Origin: Ariolimax columbianus
Lineage: Eukaryota; Mollusca; Gastropoda; Stylommatophora; Arionidae
Reading direction: 5' to 3'
Assembly (NCBI GenBank): GCA_036924085.1
Contig: JAVGWX010000004.1
Location: forward strand, 14,845,454-14,909,453
DNA: 64,000 nt
In this document: positions 31,900-44,000 of the stretch, piece by piece
Position numbering within the stretch: the stretch's first letter is position 1
Layout of the letters: the number at the start of each line of letters is the position of its first letter
Program-made: the position numbers and the translations under genes
The notes under the pieces: model-generated
What the model saw: the letters and a program-made list of their open reading frames with translations, nothing else
Database searches by the model: none
What the model was told of the DNA's origin: nothing

Positions 31900-32110
31900 G
31901 ATACAGGGATCAAATGTTGGAGACTTTGTAGAATGAGATTACCACTTGTATGAGGTAGGTTGACCAGATCGATTCCTCACTGCACAGTATTCCCAAAATG
32001 CAAGTCAGCACCCATTTAAACTGGGTATAATGGAGACTGCTGCAGTTGAGGTGGGATACCAGTCTTTTTGCTGTGAGAGTCAAGAGCTCTAACAGATGTT
32101 CTTTGACTAT
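31900..32110 (-). mobile_element. SINE D-like repeat
   Basis: Read on the minus strand, gttagagctcttgactctca is a tRNA-like A-box and anticodon region. It is followed by a B-box-like actggtatcccacct and a body with cagtgaggaatcgatctggt, similar in order to the 56005-56235 copy. Confidence 0.5.
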
Positions 32111-34299
32111 AAGATGACGTAAATGATTTCCTTTTTGTTTTGAAAAGCTATAAAGATATGGAAAGAATGATGAATGTGGTATCAGTAAGTTTTATGGAGG
32201 AAGTTTTATTATTTGGAGCGTCACGTCCTTTACAATAACCATAATTATTAATTTCCATAACACATATAAACTTTGTGCAAGTAAAACAGGATAATAAAAG
32301 TAACAAATAATTATTTAACAATGCCTGTGCAAAGCTATTTTATAGATGATGCAACTTGTGAACAAAATAACAAATAGTCAAGAGAAGTGAGTATGTTTCA
32401 AAGAGAAATGTTGTACCATGTACCATGTCATTGGAATAAATGTTTTCAAGTGAAAATCTCATGTATACAAAGTACAAAGTTCAAAGTATTTGGAATTGTT
32501 TAGACAGTTTGGATGACAATTTTCATTTAAACTAGATATACTATTTCAATGTACTGTATATGACTAAATAAAACATTTGATAAACAAAACGCATACAAAT
32601 AAATGCAGTACACTTGTTCATTGTTCAGTTGAGGTCAGTATGTGTTGTTTGCTGTGCTGTTTCTCTACAGTTAATATCAAGTTCAGAATTATGCAAACAT
32701 TGAATATTTCATGAGGTCAGTCCAGATAATCAGGATGCAAGGTCAGCATATTAAAAAACAAGATCTGCAGTGTTTTTCAAACCATTATGAAGCACTGATT
32801 CCTTGATCTGTTCTACTGAGTATACAGACTATCTCAATATAGCTACATCTCCAAATAAAGATTATCCCATATTCAAATATGAGGGAATAAGGCACAAAAT
32901 AATGACACTTTCAAACATTGTATCACATCTAATTATCAACTGCTATGTCGCCCCCCTTGGGTACATAATTCACAATCCCTGAGAGTCTGTAGACCTCTGT
33001 TTACAAAACACTCCTGTAATAACATACTCCAACTTATACATATCATGTACTGTAACACTTAACAAAAGTATTCCTCTGCCACAGGAGTTGGCAACCTTTA
33101 ACCAAAAAGCCTACAAACCCCTCACTAAATACTAAATCCTCCAGACTGTGAAGGTCTTGAAATAAATTCTAGTAGCATAAAAAAACATGATTGTCACAAA
33201 TTCTATCAAATTGATTATATTATATATATAAAATCATAAATATCACTGTGGTTCTCCTCTTCGCCAAGTTTGATACTAGACAGCAATCACTTATTAGACA
33301 ATACATTTTTAAAACAGCAATATTGAAACACTCACACTATTACATTAATACCAATGTCTATAAATAGTACCCTGATTTGTACAAAATCAAATTAAAATTT
33401 TGCATCTAAAAAATACACTGTTAAGCAAGTCTATTGCAATCAGACTAAAATGTAATTTCTATTATATAGGTACAGTGTGTCCTCCAGCAGACTTAACCCT
33501 CAGGTCAGAAATGAAATGTTAAAGATTTCAGTATGCTAAGCCACAACTTGTGTGAGGTGGGGTGGCCAGTTCCCTTCCTCGCCGCCTTTTCCTTTCCTAA
33601 CCGTGAGCATAGACTTATTTTGCTTGTAGATTATGCAAATGTTTGTAAATATGAAAGAAAATAAATCATTTTAAAAGCTACTACCAAAGATTTAAAGAAT
33701 CAACTGCGTGTCGTTTTCTGTCTTTTTAATAATTTAAAAAAATTAATATAGATCACCCAATATATACATTTGTATTCTATATCATTTCTGCTAAATGTAA
33801 ATTTCAGCAGAAACAAATGTGGCTGGTTGTCATGGTTTTAATGACAAATCATTCAACGAATAAAACTTTGATGACTATATTTGATTATATAAACACACGT
33901 TAAAGGATGCTGAGACACCATTTTGTGATAAAGTATTAAAACAAGAAAAAATCTTTAAAATTTATCTACATTAATAAAGCTTGTGATTCAAGAAAAATTT
34001 GAAGTAAGATTTAAAAGTTGACATTTAATGACACTTTAGAATATGGCATCAGTTTCAAATGTATGGTAATTAAAGTTCAGATCATTTCTGATGTCTCTCA
34101 ATAGAAGTAAAAAGATAATAATAAATCTAACGATGTTTAAGAGCTTCATGCAAAGAGTGTATGGGATATGGTTATCTAGAAAATTTTAGAAATGAAAGTC
34201 AGGAGATTTCAAAAAGTTATGCAACTGCACAAAGACAGCAAACTTTCGTAGAAAAGAAGTCTTCGATGTGACACAACATGTGGCTTAGACTGAGCTTTA
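32111..34299. other. Unassigned AT-rich DNA
   Basis: No gene was recognised. A SINE D 3' fragment lies at 33519-33610 (gccagttcccttcctcgccg on plus). On the minus strand this stretch could be 3' untranslated or intergenic DNA downstream of the candidate exon at 34645-34747. Confidence 0.4.
33519..33610 (-). mobile_element. SINE D 3' fragment
   Basis: On the minus strand ggcgaggaagggaactggcc, then acctcacacaagttgtgg, matches the body of 56005-56235 and 9205-9405. Confidence 0.5.
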
Positions 34300-34644
34300 T
34301 AATCAGGATGGTGCATGATTTCTTGCCATAAGTAAGTTGCCCATCACAAGTGAAGATGGCGATATCATCAGAATGTCCTCGTCCTGAAGTTGTAAAGCGC
34401 GCTGAATTTGGATTATAGTGAGAAATAAGCTGCGCTGGACATCAATCTTACTCTCTCGCCCTGAGTTACCGGGAACCAGTGGCAAGACATACAATCAAGA
34501 CGACTGGAAGTAGCTCAAGATGCAGACATTCAGGTCATACAATCCGTGAGACCAAATGTCGCTTGAAACTTGTGGGAGTCGATCGATGGATTTGAGAAGC
34601 AAATGTCGTACATCTTGACAGCAGCAGCAGCCCCCACACGTAGA

Positions 34645-34747
34645 CTAGAAGACGCTGCTGCTGACCAGTGTCCACATCTGTAGGTCTAGGTAAGGGACCA
34701 TTAACCCATGGCTGAAGGGAGATTCCGGTTGTGGTATGCAATATCTT
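34645..34747 (-). other. Candidate terminal coding exon
   Basis: The minus strand has an acceptor-like atgtggcttattgcag just right of 34747, followed by an open frame. With two bases carried in, it reads (I)-R-Y-C-I-P-Q-P-E-S-P-F-S-H-G-L-M-V-P-Y-L and runs to TAG at 34645-34647. The entry phase equals the exit phase of the candidate exon at 40499-40592. The DNA just to the left (34300-34640) is GC-richer than its surroundings and could be 3' untranslated. I do not recognise the protein. Another frame starting at the same acceptor is also open (K-I-L-H-T-T-T-G), so the call is tentative. Confidence 0.28.
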
Positions 34748-35099
34748 CTGCAATAAGCCACATGTAAAGTGGAGATAATTTGAGGATATTCTATACCCTC
34801 TTTATATATATTCTATACAGAAATATAGCCTCATGATTTGTATTCTGCACAAACAAAGATCAGATGTATTGAGGATTTGACATATGTAAGCGCAAGAAGG
34901 CGCTGTATGATGTGATGTATCTGTAATAGACTTGGAATACTTGAAATCCTGGTATTCAAACAGGTATGTTAATGTCTATTGCCAGGTAGCCAAAGACATC
35001 GGCTATAAGTAGTAGATATTTTAAAACTTCCTGCAGCTTACTAGGCTTGGGGGAAGGTACAAATAATTTTGGTAGTTTTTTTAACTAGAGTTTTTTAAT

Positions 35100-35340
35100 T
35101 TTGTCCGGGCAGCGGCCGTTAAGCCTACACTTTTTAATTTCAAACTACCAAGAGATTTTTAATGTGCTCGACACTGAACACGGGCGTCTGATCTCACTAC
35201 CCAGAGATCAGAGGAATTTGTACCAGCACATCCACATGAAAAATCCTGGTCTTCACCGTGAATCGAACCCGCGACCTACAGCCCCTGAGGCGAGCACCTT
35301 ACCTAGACACCACTGAGCCCCCCCCCCTCCCCCCCCCCCC
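35100..35340 (-). mobile_element. SINE C copy (tRNA-headed)
   Basis: On the minus strand, gggggctcagtggtgtctag and gcgggttcgattcacgg give RNA polymerase III A- and B-box-like motifs at tRNA spacing, followed by a body ending cttaacggccgctgcccgga. The head abuts a run of about 20 C residues on the plus strand. Only one copy lies in the window. Confidence 0.75.
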
Positions 35341-36189
35341 CTAATAGTCAGAAAACAAAATCAGGCAGCACCACAAATACTTTCTTCTTAGAAGCTCATC
35401 TCAAACCTGTTTAAAGTACCACTAGCTTACCTACAATCCTTGATAGTACAAATGGCAGTTGCAAATGTGACATATCAATTTGCTATGTTCATTATCACAT
35501 TATATCATTACTGATTAAGCTCAATGTTTCATCTGAGTCAAGATACGAGGAGCAATACACTATCAAACAGCTAAGTATAACCACCAGGTTTCAGATATCA
35601 GAGTGGTTCATTTAAAGGCAAAAACTATAGAGTTGTAAAAGAACATGTAGTTGCCTCAACAACTGGGGAATTTCATCTGGTGGTTACATCAGCTCCTGTT
35701 GTAAATCTTCCTACAAATAAAACTGCATTATAGTTTATCATTATTATCTAGCAAGCAGCCAAACTACTTTAACCTTGATTTTGATGCAGAAGGACAGCAG
35801 AAATGTATATTTTCTAGCAAAAATTTTCTTATCTTGATTTACTACAACATATATCATATGATCTCTCTTTTCATATTTGACCAGTTTTCATCATTAAATC
35901 TAGATTATTGACATTTCAGTTTACCCATGTCTTGCAAACAACACCATTCTGTTTATAATGATGATATATCCAGAGAGAAGCTGGCATTACACCACATAGT
36001 GTATGAGACCCCACTCTGACAAAATGGGACTGGACCAAATGATCTGTCTGTCATCTTCGTCATATACCCCAAGGACTTGAACCTAGAAGACAAACAATGG
36101 TTTATACTATGTTAGATTGGTATTTAAACTATGTATCCTTAACACAGACTGTTACAGAAAACTTCTCCACATTGTCAGAAAAAACAACT
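35341..36189. other. Unassigned AT-rich DNA
   Basis: No gene was accepted. A minus-strand stretch at 36000-36085 looks like either an exon or a tRNA-type repeat (see rejected items). Confidence 0.4.
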
Positions 36190-37700
36190 ATGGAGTGAGT
36201 AAGAAAAAAGGACCCAATACAAATTCACCATAAAATGACTTTTCGTTGAAAAAAATTTAATTTAAATTCATAAAGTTGTACATAATTAGCTATCAAATAT
36301 GTTAGCTATTTCATTTTGTATTCAAAGTATCCGCCTTTTGCTGAAACATAAATGCTCAGATGCTTGCACCATTGAATCATTTTGGTTTGATTGTGGTTAA
36401 ATACAAGCATCCAAAATACGTTGACCGCTCTTATCTTTGAGCAATACATTTTGTAAATCATAAGGCCCCAAAGTGCATAGTCAACAGAACTGTTCAGTGG
36501 CCAAAGTTTTGGAGGTATAAAAGCAGGAGTCTCACATTAGAGCAGTTTCTTTAATACGATGAGCTGGTGCACCACCTTGTTGAAAGATAAACAAGTCTGA
36601 AAATGCTTGAATATCTGGAAGGACATGTTGCTTCAGCAGAACATCCAAATAGTAGGCACTGCTTATTTCATACCTGGCTCAATAAAGTGAACAGGATTTT
36701 GTCCCAGGCTGGACACACTGACTGAGGCCATAATCAATTTACTGAAAGTTCGTTGCAATCAAAGCTTTCTTTTTCCATCAATCCCATGTTTGCAAGCTCT
36801 AATTTTAGCTTTTAAGTGATCATTTTGATTTCACCATGGGGTGAACAATTTTTTATCAGTAAACCAAATTAAATTTACCAGTATGATGGATATCTATTTA
36901 GCAGCAATCACGATCTGTGAAGTATGGTCGCTTTGTTAACCACCGGTAATTCAGTGGCTCTCCATTTTTTTTAAACATTTTAGTTTCAGATCTTTCTTGA
37001 TAATATCTCACATTGATGACTGTAAAATGTTCAAATCTCTGAACATTTCCTTTTGAGTACTATGTGTTTGAGGTTGATCTTCCTGGCTTAACACCAACTG
37101 TTGGACATCAGCAATGTTCTGATCAGTGTGAACATGTTTCAGTCCTCCACTCCCAGCACAGTGTTTGACCAAACCAGTTTAATTAACCTTGTGCAAAAGT
37201 TTGTCCCAACCATCACAAGACCAACCTTTGTCTGGAAACTCTTTTCTTCTTCTTCTTCGTTCGTTCTCAATCTCCCGCTACCAAACCCTGAAAGGGCTTA
37301 AGTAGCAGAATGTAGTCCAGAGAACAGAATGCGTTGTGTCGTAGTTTACAGTTTGACTGCGATATTTGCACCTTTCGGTCCAACACATCCAACTTCAGCA
37401 AGTGTTTTTTTAGTACCGGGTTAGCATTCCCTCTTCGATCCATTCTCCTTAGCCAGTCTGCCCTGCTGCAGCCTGTTATCCAGGATCACCGCTTGGAGGT
37501 GTAGAAGAGTCTTGGCAGCTCTGGTTCGCTGGCCCTAACGCTAGCAGTCAGCTATGGGTCGCTGACCACTGCAGCTCATGCGCTGCTCAGCATCTTGATC
37601 CCGGAAACTCTTTTAAAAATCATCTCAAACTGTAATTTTTAGTTTTGCGTTAAAAAAAAACGTATCCTGTGATTTTCTTCTGGAGTGAATATAATTTTGG
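36190..37700 (-). pseudogene. Tc1/mariner-type transposase pseudogene, split by SINE B
   Basis: The minus strand, right to left, reads F-L-K-E-F (beyond the SINE), G-W-S, D-V-Q-Q-L-V-L-S-Q-E-D-Q-P-Q-T near 37070-37110, Q-S-S-M-W-D-I-I-K-K-D-L-K-L-K-C near 36990, and N-L-I-W-F-T-D-K-K-L-F-T near 36850 (first catalytic Asp). It continues with K-L-W-P-L-N-S-S-V-D-Y-A-L-W-G near 36470-36510, where the usual P-N-S-P-D-L-N-P has decayed, and the C-terminal L-S-I-Y-V-S-A-K-G-G-Y near 36330. Several stops and frameshifts are present. Possible ends begin ggacc on both sides (near 36210 and 37803) but do not form convincing inverted repeats. Confidence 0.85.
37246..37602 (-). mobile_element. SINE B copy with 12-bp target duplication, inside mariner
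   Basis: ggaaactctttt flanks it at 37234-37245 and 37603-37614. The copy is full length and ends in a cttcttcttctt tail (GAA repeats on the element strand). The mariner coding frame resumes on the other side, which confirms the insertion point. Confidence 0.97.
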
Positions 37701-37719
37701 AACAGATGGAACTAATCAT

Positions 37720-38945
37720 GATGTCATCTAACAATCATGTGAACACAAGCAGTTCAAAAAGAAAGGGAATAAATATTACTGTACAAATCCTAATTAAATT
37801 TGGTCCACTAATGATAATTTAATGATGACTTTGTATCAATGTTTTGCCCTCTCTCTCTTTGTATGTTTGGTGTGGTGTTGTGTGGGGTCGGGTAGGGTAG
37901 GGTGAGGTGGAAAGAGTGGGGTAGTGTGAGGTTGGGTGTGGTGTGTGTGTATGTATATAAGAGAAAGGGAATATTCAAAATGGCATTTGCCATTATTGAA
38001 ATAGAATATGAGAAAGAGTACATACAATTTGGCATTTACCTCATTGTGATGGGAAATGGGAACAAGTGAAGACAATATGGCATTTACCTTATTGAATGTT
38101 TAAATAATTCTCTGAGCTGAAATGTATACATAACATACAATGAAATGGCAACATGATCTGTATAATGCTTGGCTAATGATGTATACTTAACTGTTACACA
38201 TTTAACAATATGTCAAGTCCTGTAAAACATGTGCTCTTAAAAGTCTGGCTGCACAAATCTCAACAAAAATCACTCTTAGTGTCTCTCTTGAATCATTGAA
38301 CAATTTAGAAAAATTAATCCTCTGTTGATTTTGTGTGTTAAACTGATGTAGTTGTTTCATTAAAATGTACTATTTGTTTTTGAGCAACAATGAAACTAGC
38401 ATATCACATTGTTTGTCTCTTATCTTTACTTCTCCTGTTTTATTGTGACTGTAAAGCCTATTATTTGTCAGTTATTTAAAAAAAAGAAAATTATATAAGA
38501 AATTCTCATTTTAAAACAAATTTGTGAACTTGAATGAAACAAGGGCTTGAATTGATAAAAAATGCACAAAGCAAAGTAAATGAGATCAAAATTATGCAGG
38601 TAGACTAAAGTAAGGATTGGACAACAATACAGTTAAATGATATTGGGTGTAAAGATCTACAGGTGTCAGAGATTAGTGGGATACCACAAACAGATGAGCT
38701 AGGCACTATTAGGGATAATAAGGTACTTGTTATATTTAGCTTGAACAACATCATTACACTCAGACAGACTCAAATGTGCTCAATCATTCTATGAGGGCAC
38801 CAATGGGTATATATGCTGATGGTTCCTGTAGCTCGCTGGTTATACCTGTATATAATGTATCCTAAGTTTGATCTCAAACTCATGCAGTTTCAAGAGAACT
38901 GATTAATCTGTTGCAGTGTCATCACACTGACATATTGAAATTAAT
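37720..38945. other. Unassigned DNA with G/T-rich and short tandem segments
   Basis: 37858-37960 is G/T-rich (gtagggtagggtgaggtgg). Three units of about 48 bases sharing tggcatttacc and ttattgaa lie at 37975-38100. No gene was seen. Confidence 0.5.
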
Positions 38946-38959
38946 CAAATGACCACCTG

Positions 38960-39326
38960 GGACCAAGATGCTGAGCAGCGCATGAGCTGCAGCGGTCAGC
39001 GACCCATAGCTGACTACTAGCGTCAGGGCCAGCGAACCAGAGCTGCCAAGACCCTTCTTTCTACACCTCCACACTGTGATCCTGAATAACAGGCTGCAGC
39101 TGGGCAGACTGGCTAAGGAGAAGGGATCGAAGAGGGAATGCTAACCCGGTACTCAAAAAATGCTTGTAGAAGTCTGATGTGTTGGAGCAAAAGGTGGAAA
39201 TATCGCAGTCAAGCTGTAAACTACGACACAACGCATTCCGATCTCTGGACTACATTCTGCTACTTAAGCCCTTTCAGGGTTTGGTAGTGGGAGATTGAGA
39301 ACGAATGAAGCCAAGCCAAGCCAAGC
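38960..39326 (+). mobile_element. SINE B copy with 14-bp target duplication
   Basis: caaatgaccacctg flanks it at 38946-38959 and 39327-39340. Full length, with a tail of gccaa repeats (gccaagccaagccaagc). A short tctt duplication lies near 39055. Confidence 0.97.
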
Positions 39327-39649
39327 CAAATGACCACCTGTTGGATGGTGATGCTGCAAATTATGAATTATATTAGTGCTCCGCAGATTATATGGGACAT
39401 TAAATGTGGGTCGGGGGAGGGGGGGGGGGCGCCTGAGAGAACCAAACATGATTGTAGACAACCAGAGAGCTATAGAAACTATCAGTGTCTATACAATTAA
39501 CAATTTTCTAAGAGAAAGAGAGAGAGACAACCTATAAATCTGCTTGGAGTGCAGTGATGTGGATTAAGTATAACATAATATAACATAACATAACAAGTTG
39601 CATCATCTAGCTGGTTACATTCTAGCAGAAGATTTTAGTAAGTAATCTG

Positions 39650-40030
39650 CAAATTGAGGATAATGCACTAAATATAATTGAGGATAATGCACACAATAAT
39701 TAAAGATGATACATGAAATAATTAAGGATAACCCATAAAATAATTTTAAAAAGCACAGAAAAGTGAGGATAACACAAACTGAGGATAATGCACAAAATAA
39801 ATAAAGATAACATATTACATAATTGAAGATAATGTACAAAATAATTGAAGATAACACATTAAATAACTGAGGATAATACACAACATAAATAAAGATAAAG
39901 CTCTAAATAAATGAGGATAATGCACAAAATAAATAAAGATAAAACATTTAATAATTGAAGAAAATGCACACAATAATTGAAGATAACACATGAAATAATT
40001 GAGGATAACGCACAAAATAATTGCAAATAC
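39650..40030. repeat. 22-bp AT-rich minisatellite, about 17 units
   Basis: The unit is ataattgaggataatgcaca followed by aa. Units vary strongly (aattgaag, aataaag, acacatt). The minus-strand open frames rich in Y-P-Q-L-F are products of this array. Confidence 0.88.
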
Positions 40031-40498
40031 AAATAATTGAAATATCTTCAGAATTTGCTTTATATTTTATCCTGATATTCCTTTGAACTTTGTACACTTT
40101 TTTTGTTTGTGCTGTTTTAGTTTGTCAAAATGTCAGTTAACAACCATTACTCTTCTCATATAAATATACTTGTTAACTTTGTTTGTGTTTTAACCATTAA
40201 AGAAATAAAAGAAATGACGGTGCCATTCTCCGTGTATTTGAAGACAACTTTCCTCTCACATTTACTTGATAAGCGGTATTTACGCATCCGTCAAGATATC
40301 TTACTCTTTACATGCTTCAATTACATGATCAATAACGCAGTTTGTGTAAACCATCAATCCTTTCTATCACTGTTTTCTATAAGATGGTATGCTTCTTGAT
40401 ATGTCTTTACTCATATTGGTCAACATACATACAAAAGAAAAACTAGCATATTTTGCTAAACAGGCATTTATAATTCTGTGTTCACATATGGTACTCAC
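40031..40498. other. Unassigned AT-rich DNA
   Basis: A plus-strand open frame at 40130-40399 has no recognised motif. Confidence 0.35.
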
Positions 40499-40592
40499 AT
40501 AGCTGACTTCAATATGGATGGTAAAACTGTGTACAAATCTACTGTACTATCAATATCCTCCATGAATATAGATTGTAATATTTGAAAGTGTG
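40499..40592 (-). other. Candidate internal coding exon
   Basis: Minus-strand exon-like block. The acceptor is ttttacattctacttag at right, and the donor after position 40499 is gtgagtacc, a consensus match. Only one frame is open (needs one base from the previous exon): H-F-Q-I-L-Q-S-I-F-M-E-D-I-D-S-T-V-D-L-Y, then T-V-L-P-S-I-L-K-S-A. It exits with two bases (AT), which fits the candidate exon at 34645-34747. It cannot follow the ADAM17 transmembrane exon directly (phase 0 exit), so an intermediate exon or a separate gene is needed. Product unknown. Confidence 0.33.
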
Positions 40593-41022
40593 CTAAGTAG
40601 AATGTAAAAGCTAGCATTTCTATGCAGCAAGTAAACTGTAGCGTGTAAAATGAAGGAAATAGCACAAGGATACAGTGACATACATTTTCTCTTCTGTATT
40701 GTCCATTGATCAACATTAATGTTCATTTACATTAAAATTATTTTGAAGCTGCCCTTTCCGTTAATCACTTATACCAAACAAGATACAAAAGTCTAGACAA
40801 CTGTGAATAGAATTAGTAATGCTAAAACCTGGTTAAGAGTCAATGCTTCTGAAAATAAAATAACTTTTCTTGACTAATTTAGGGGTCCAAATTTGGCAGT
40901 GACGCGGAATACAAGACTCATATGTCCATAGTCTCTCCTGTACAAGTCCACCTCACCTACACATTAGTGGACATTATTATACCCAGTTATCTATCCAAAG
41001 GCTGGGTTTTAAACCCAGTGAA

Positions 41023-44000
41023 TTGATACTCACCATATACGGCGATGGGGTGCGACAAAACACCAACAAAAGACTTAGAACCTGGTCGGGGTGTCGAAAA
41101 CAGTAGAGCAGCCACCTCACTGTGAACTGTCAAGACTCAACCACTGACCATGAGAGTTGTCCGCACACCAGGCGATCAACATCTCTGTGACATTACCAGG
41201 CTTGTCCTCTGGCTGAACGCACTCCGGCTACGATATCTACCTCTGTACGTTATCAGCCATAACTATCATGCTGGACGCAGAAGAGATGCAGACCAGCGGA
41301 CATTGCACACCTGCCCCACTGTGTCAACACCCCAGGTGGCGGGGAATGCTAGGCGTACCATCCCTGCATAGAAGCCAAGAAAATAAAGGGAAAAAGAGAT
41401 ACCCCACTCACATGCAAATGCTACGTTTCTGGCAGGACGTGACGATCCTGGGATACAGACACACTGGACTGCCTCTCTTCCGGGTAAACCAGTCCATCTC
41501 ATATATCACATATCATCATTGCACCCTATAGACACGAGTAGTGAAGACTCGATAGTCTGGTAAGACAACTTCCATAGGAGAGAAAACTCTGATCGTAAAC
41601 AACTGCTGCCTTGCAGATAGGCTGGGGACAGCCAAAGGCTAAGGAGGGCATCCCTACAGAAACGCCTGTTGAAATCGGATGCACGGGGCCGCAAGCCTAA
41701 CAAAACAGTGCAACGTAAATCACAGTATGATGGCAGCACAACCTATTCGAAAAACGTATGGCGCTCATCCTGAGGAGACCCGCCAGGCAGCGATAGCGCC
41801 GGGCCTCACGCCTCGAAGGGGCCCACCTTTGACTACTGGTGGTCACCCACCCATGTGTCGTGGAGTCAAGGCACATGGCTATGGGGTAACGTCTATTGGC
41901 CAAAACCTCAAGACCCTCAAAATACTACAGTGGAATGCGGAGGGAGTCATTAACAAAAAACTTTCCCTAACACACCACCTGCATGAAGGTAAGATTGACG
42001 TGGCATGTATCCAGGAAACGCACCTCAACAATAACCATAAATTCTCAATCAGAGGATACCAGACCTTCCGTCTAGATAGAGAAGGCCACAAAGGAGGGGT
42101 CCTGATACTGACCAGAAACAGCATACCGAGTAGCGCGGTACCTGTCAATCACACCGGACAAGCAGAAATTGTAGGAGTTGACATAATGGCTCAAGAGACG
42201 AAGCTCCGCATTTTCAATCTGTACGGACCACCAAACAGAGACCTATCGCTCTCGAGTATGGAGGTCAGAGACTCCAACTGCATAGTAGTTGGAGATTTCA
42301 ACAGCCACTCGGAGAGATGGGGATACTCTGACACAGACAGCAGAGGTGACGAAGTGGAAGATTGGGAGATAGATGCAAATCTCTCCCTAATCAATAGGCC
42401 GGAGGATAGCCCTAGCTTCTATTCAAGAACATGGCATACCACCTCGACTCCAGATTTGGTCTTCTCCACACAGGACATACACTATAAAATAGACCGCCAG
42501 GTGCTAAACCAACTGGCAGGTAGCGACCACAGGCCGATCAGGCTAACCATTGACATGGAAGTAGGCCCACAGGAAACAAAACCGCTCCCACGTTGGAATT
42601 ACAAACGAGCCGACTGGGACAGATTTGCAATCCTGACAGATGGGCTGTGTGAAACCATCAACACACGAAACACCAAAATGAAGCCCATGGTAGAGAGCCT
42701 AAGCAAGGCAATAATGCAAGCCGCCACTGAAACCATCCCAAGAGGAGCTAGGAAAAACTATAAGCCCTACTGGAATGATGAGTTACAGAAAGTGGAAGAT
42801 GCAGTAACAAATGCTAGGAACATGGCAGAACGAGAAAAATCCATGGAGGCAAACATCGCCCTCAAAGCCGCCGCGGCGAAGTACAAACACACTCTCAAGC
42901 AAACAGCAAGAGAAAGTTGGAAAAATAAAACGGAAAGTTTAAACCTGGACAAAGAAGGGAACAAGCTATGGAAGCTAGTCAGAGCCATGAACGACGAAAC
43001 CCCGTCAAATAAACAAATTACTATCAAGCAGGGCGAGAACTTGATCACAGGTAAGAAAGCCGCAAACGCCTTTGTCGATCACTATGCCAGAGCAAACCAC
43101 ATCGAGGTCCCTGCAGATAAGCATACAAACATTAGCGAAGAGCTAAAGGGACACGAAAACATAAATACGGCTCCTGAAGAGCACATGATGGCCAAACTAA
43201 CAATGCGCGAAATGGAAGAGGCTATGAGAACACTAAAGAAAAGGAAATCTCCCGGAAAAGACGGGATAACAAACGAAATGCTGATGGGGCTGGGCCAAAC
43301 AGCGAAGAAAAAACTACTATCAGTCCTGAACCAAAGCTGGAAAAGGGGTATTGTACCCCAGGCATGGAAAGATGCAATACTGGTACCAGTACCAAAAACA
43401 GGAAAGGACAAAACAGATCCAAATGGATACAGGCCCATAAGCCTACTGAGCTGTGTCGGCAAGCTGATGGAACGGATGATAAACACCAGACTGATGTGGC
43501 ATCTGGAAGAAAAACGAATACTAATTCCACAGCAAGCCGGCTTTAGACAGCACAGATCCACTGAGGACCAGGTCATCCTCATAGCCCGGGAGATAGAAGA
43601 TGCCTACCAGGCACAGAAACACACAGTAGCTGTTTGGGTGGATCTGGAAAAGGCATTTGACAAAGTCTGGAAGGATGGACTTAGAGTCAAGCTAAGAAGA
43701 AGTGATGTCTGTGGGAAGATGTACAAGTGGATCAACCACTACCTCAAACAAAGAACGGCCAGAGTCCAAGTACAAGGGCAGATGAGCAAAAAGGTGACAC
43801 TCGAGCAGGGAGTACCCCAAGGGGGAGTATTGTCACCCACACTCTTCCTGGTATATATAAACGATATTACAGAGAATATACCAAGAAGAGTCCATAGCTC
43901 AATGTTTGCAGACGATCTGGCTATGTGGACCTCTGAAAAGAATCTCACCATAGCAAGAAATCGGATGCAGACGGCCCTAACATCGCTGGAAGAATGGGCG

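Noticed and set aside
34303..34494. Minus-strand 63-residue frame as a gene
   Set aside because: No splice or family support; more likely 3' untranslated DNA if the neighbouring candidate exon is real.
35240..35325. Functional tRNA gene on the minus strand
   Set aside because: The head is tRNA-like but mismatched in the stems and is followed by a repeat body.
36000..36085. Minus-strand exon (tttgtcttctag acceptor, then V-Q-V-L-G-V-Y-D-E-D-D-R)
   Set aside because: The same bases form a tRNA-type B box (aggttcaagtcc), no donor was convincing, and a SINE explanation is equally good.
37858..37960. Interstitial telomere-like repeat (gggtagggtaggg)
   Set aside because: The G/T-rich tract is irregular and not made of TTAGGG units.
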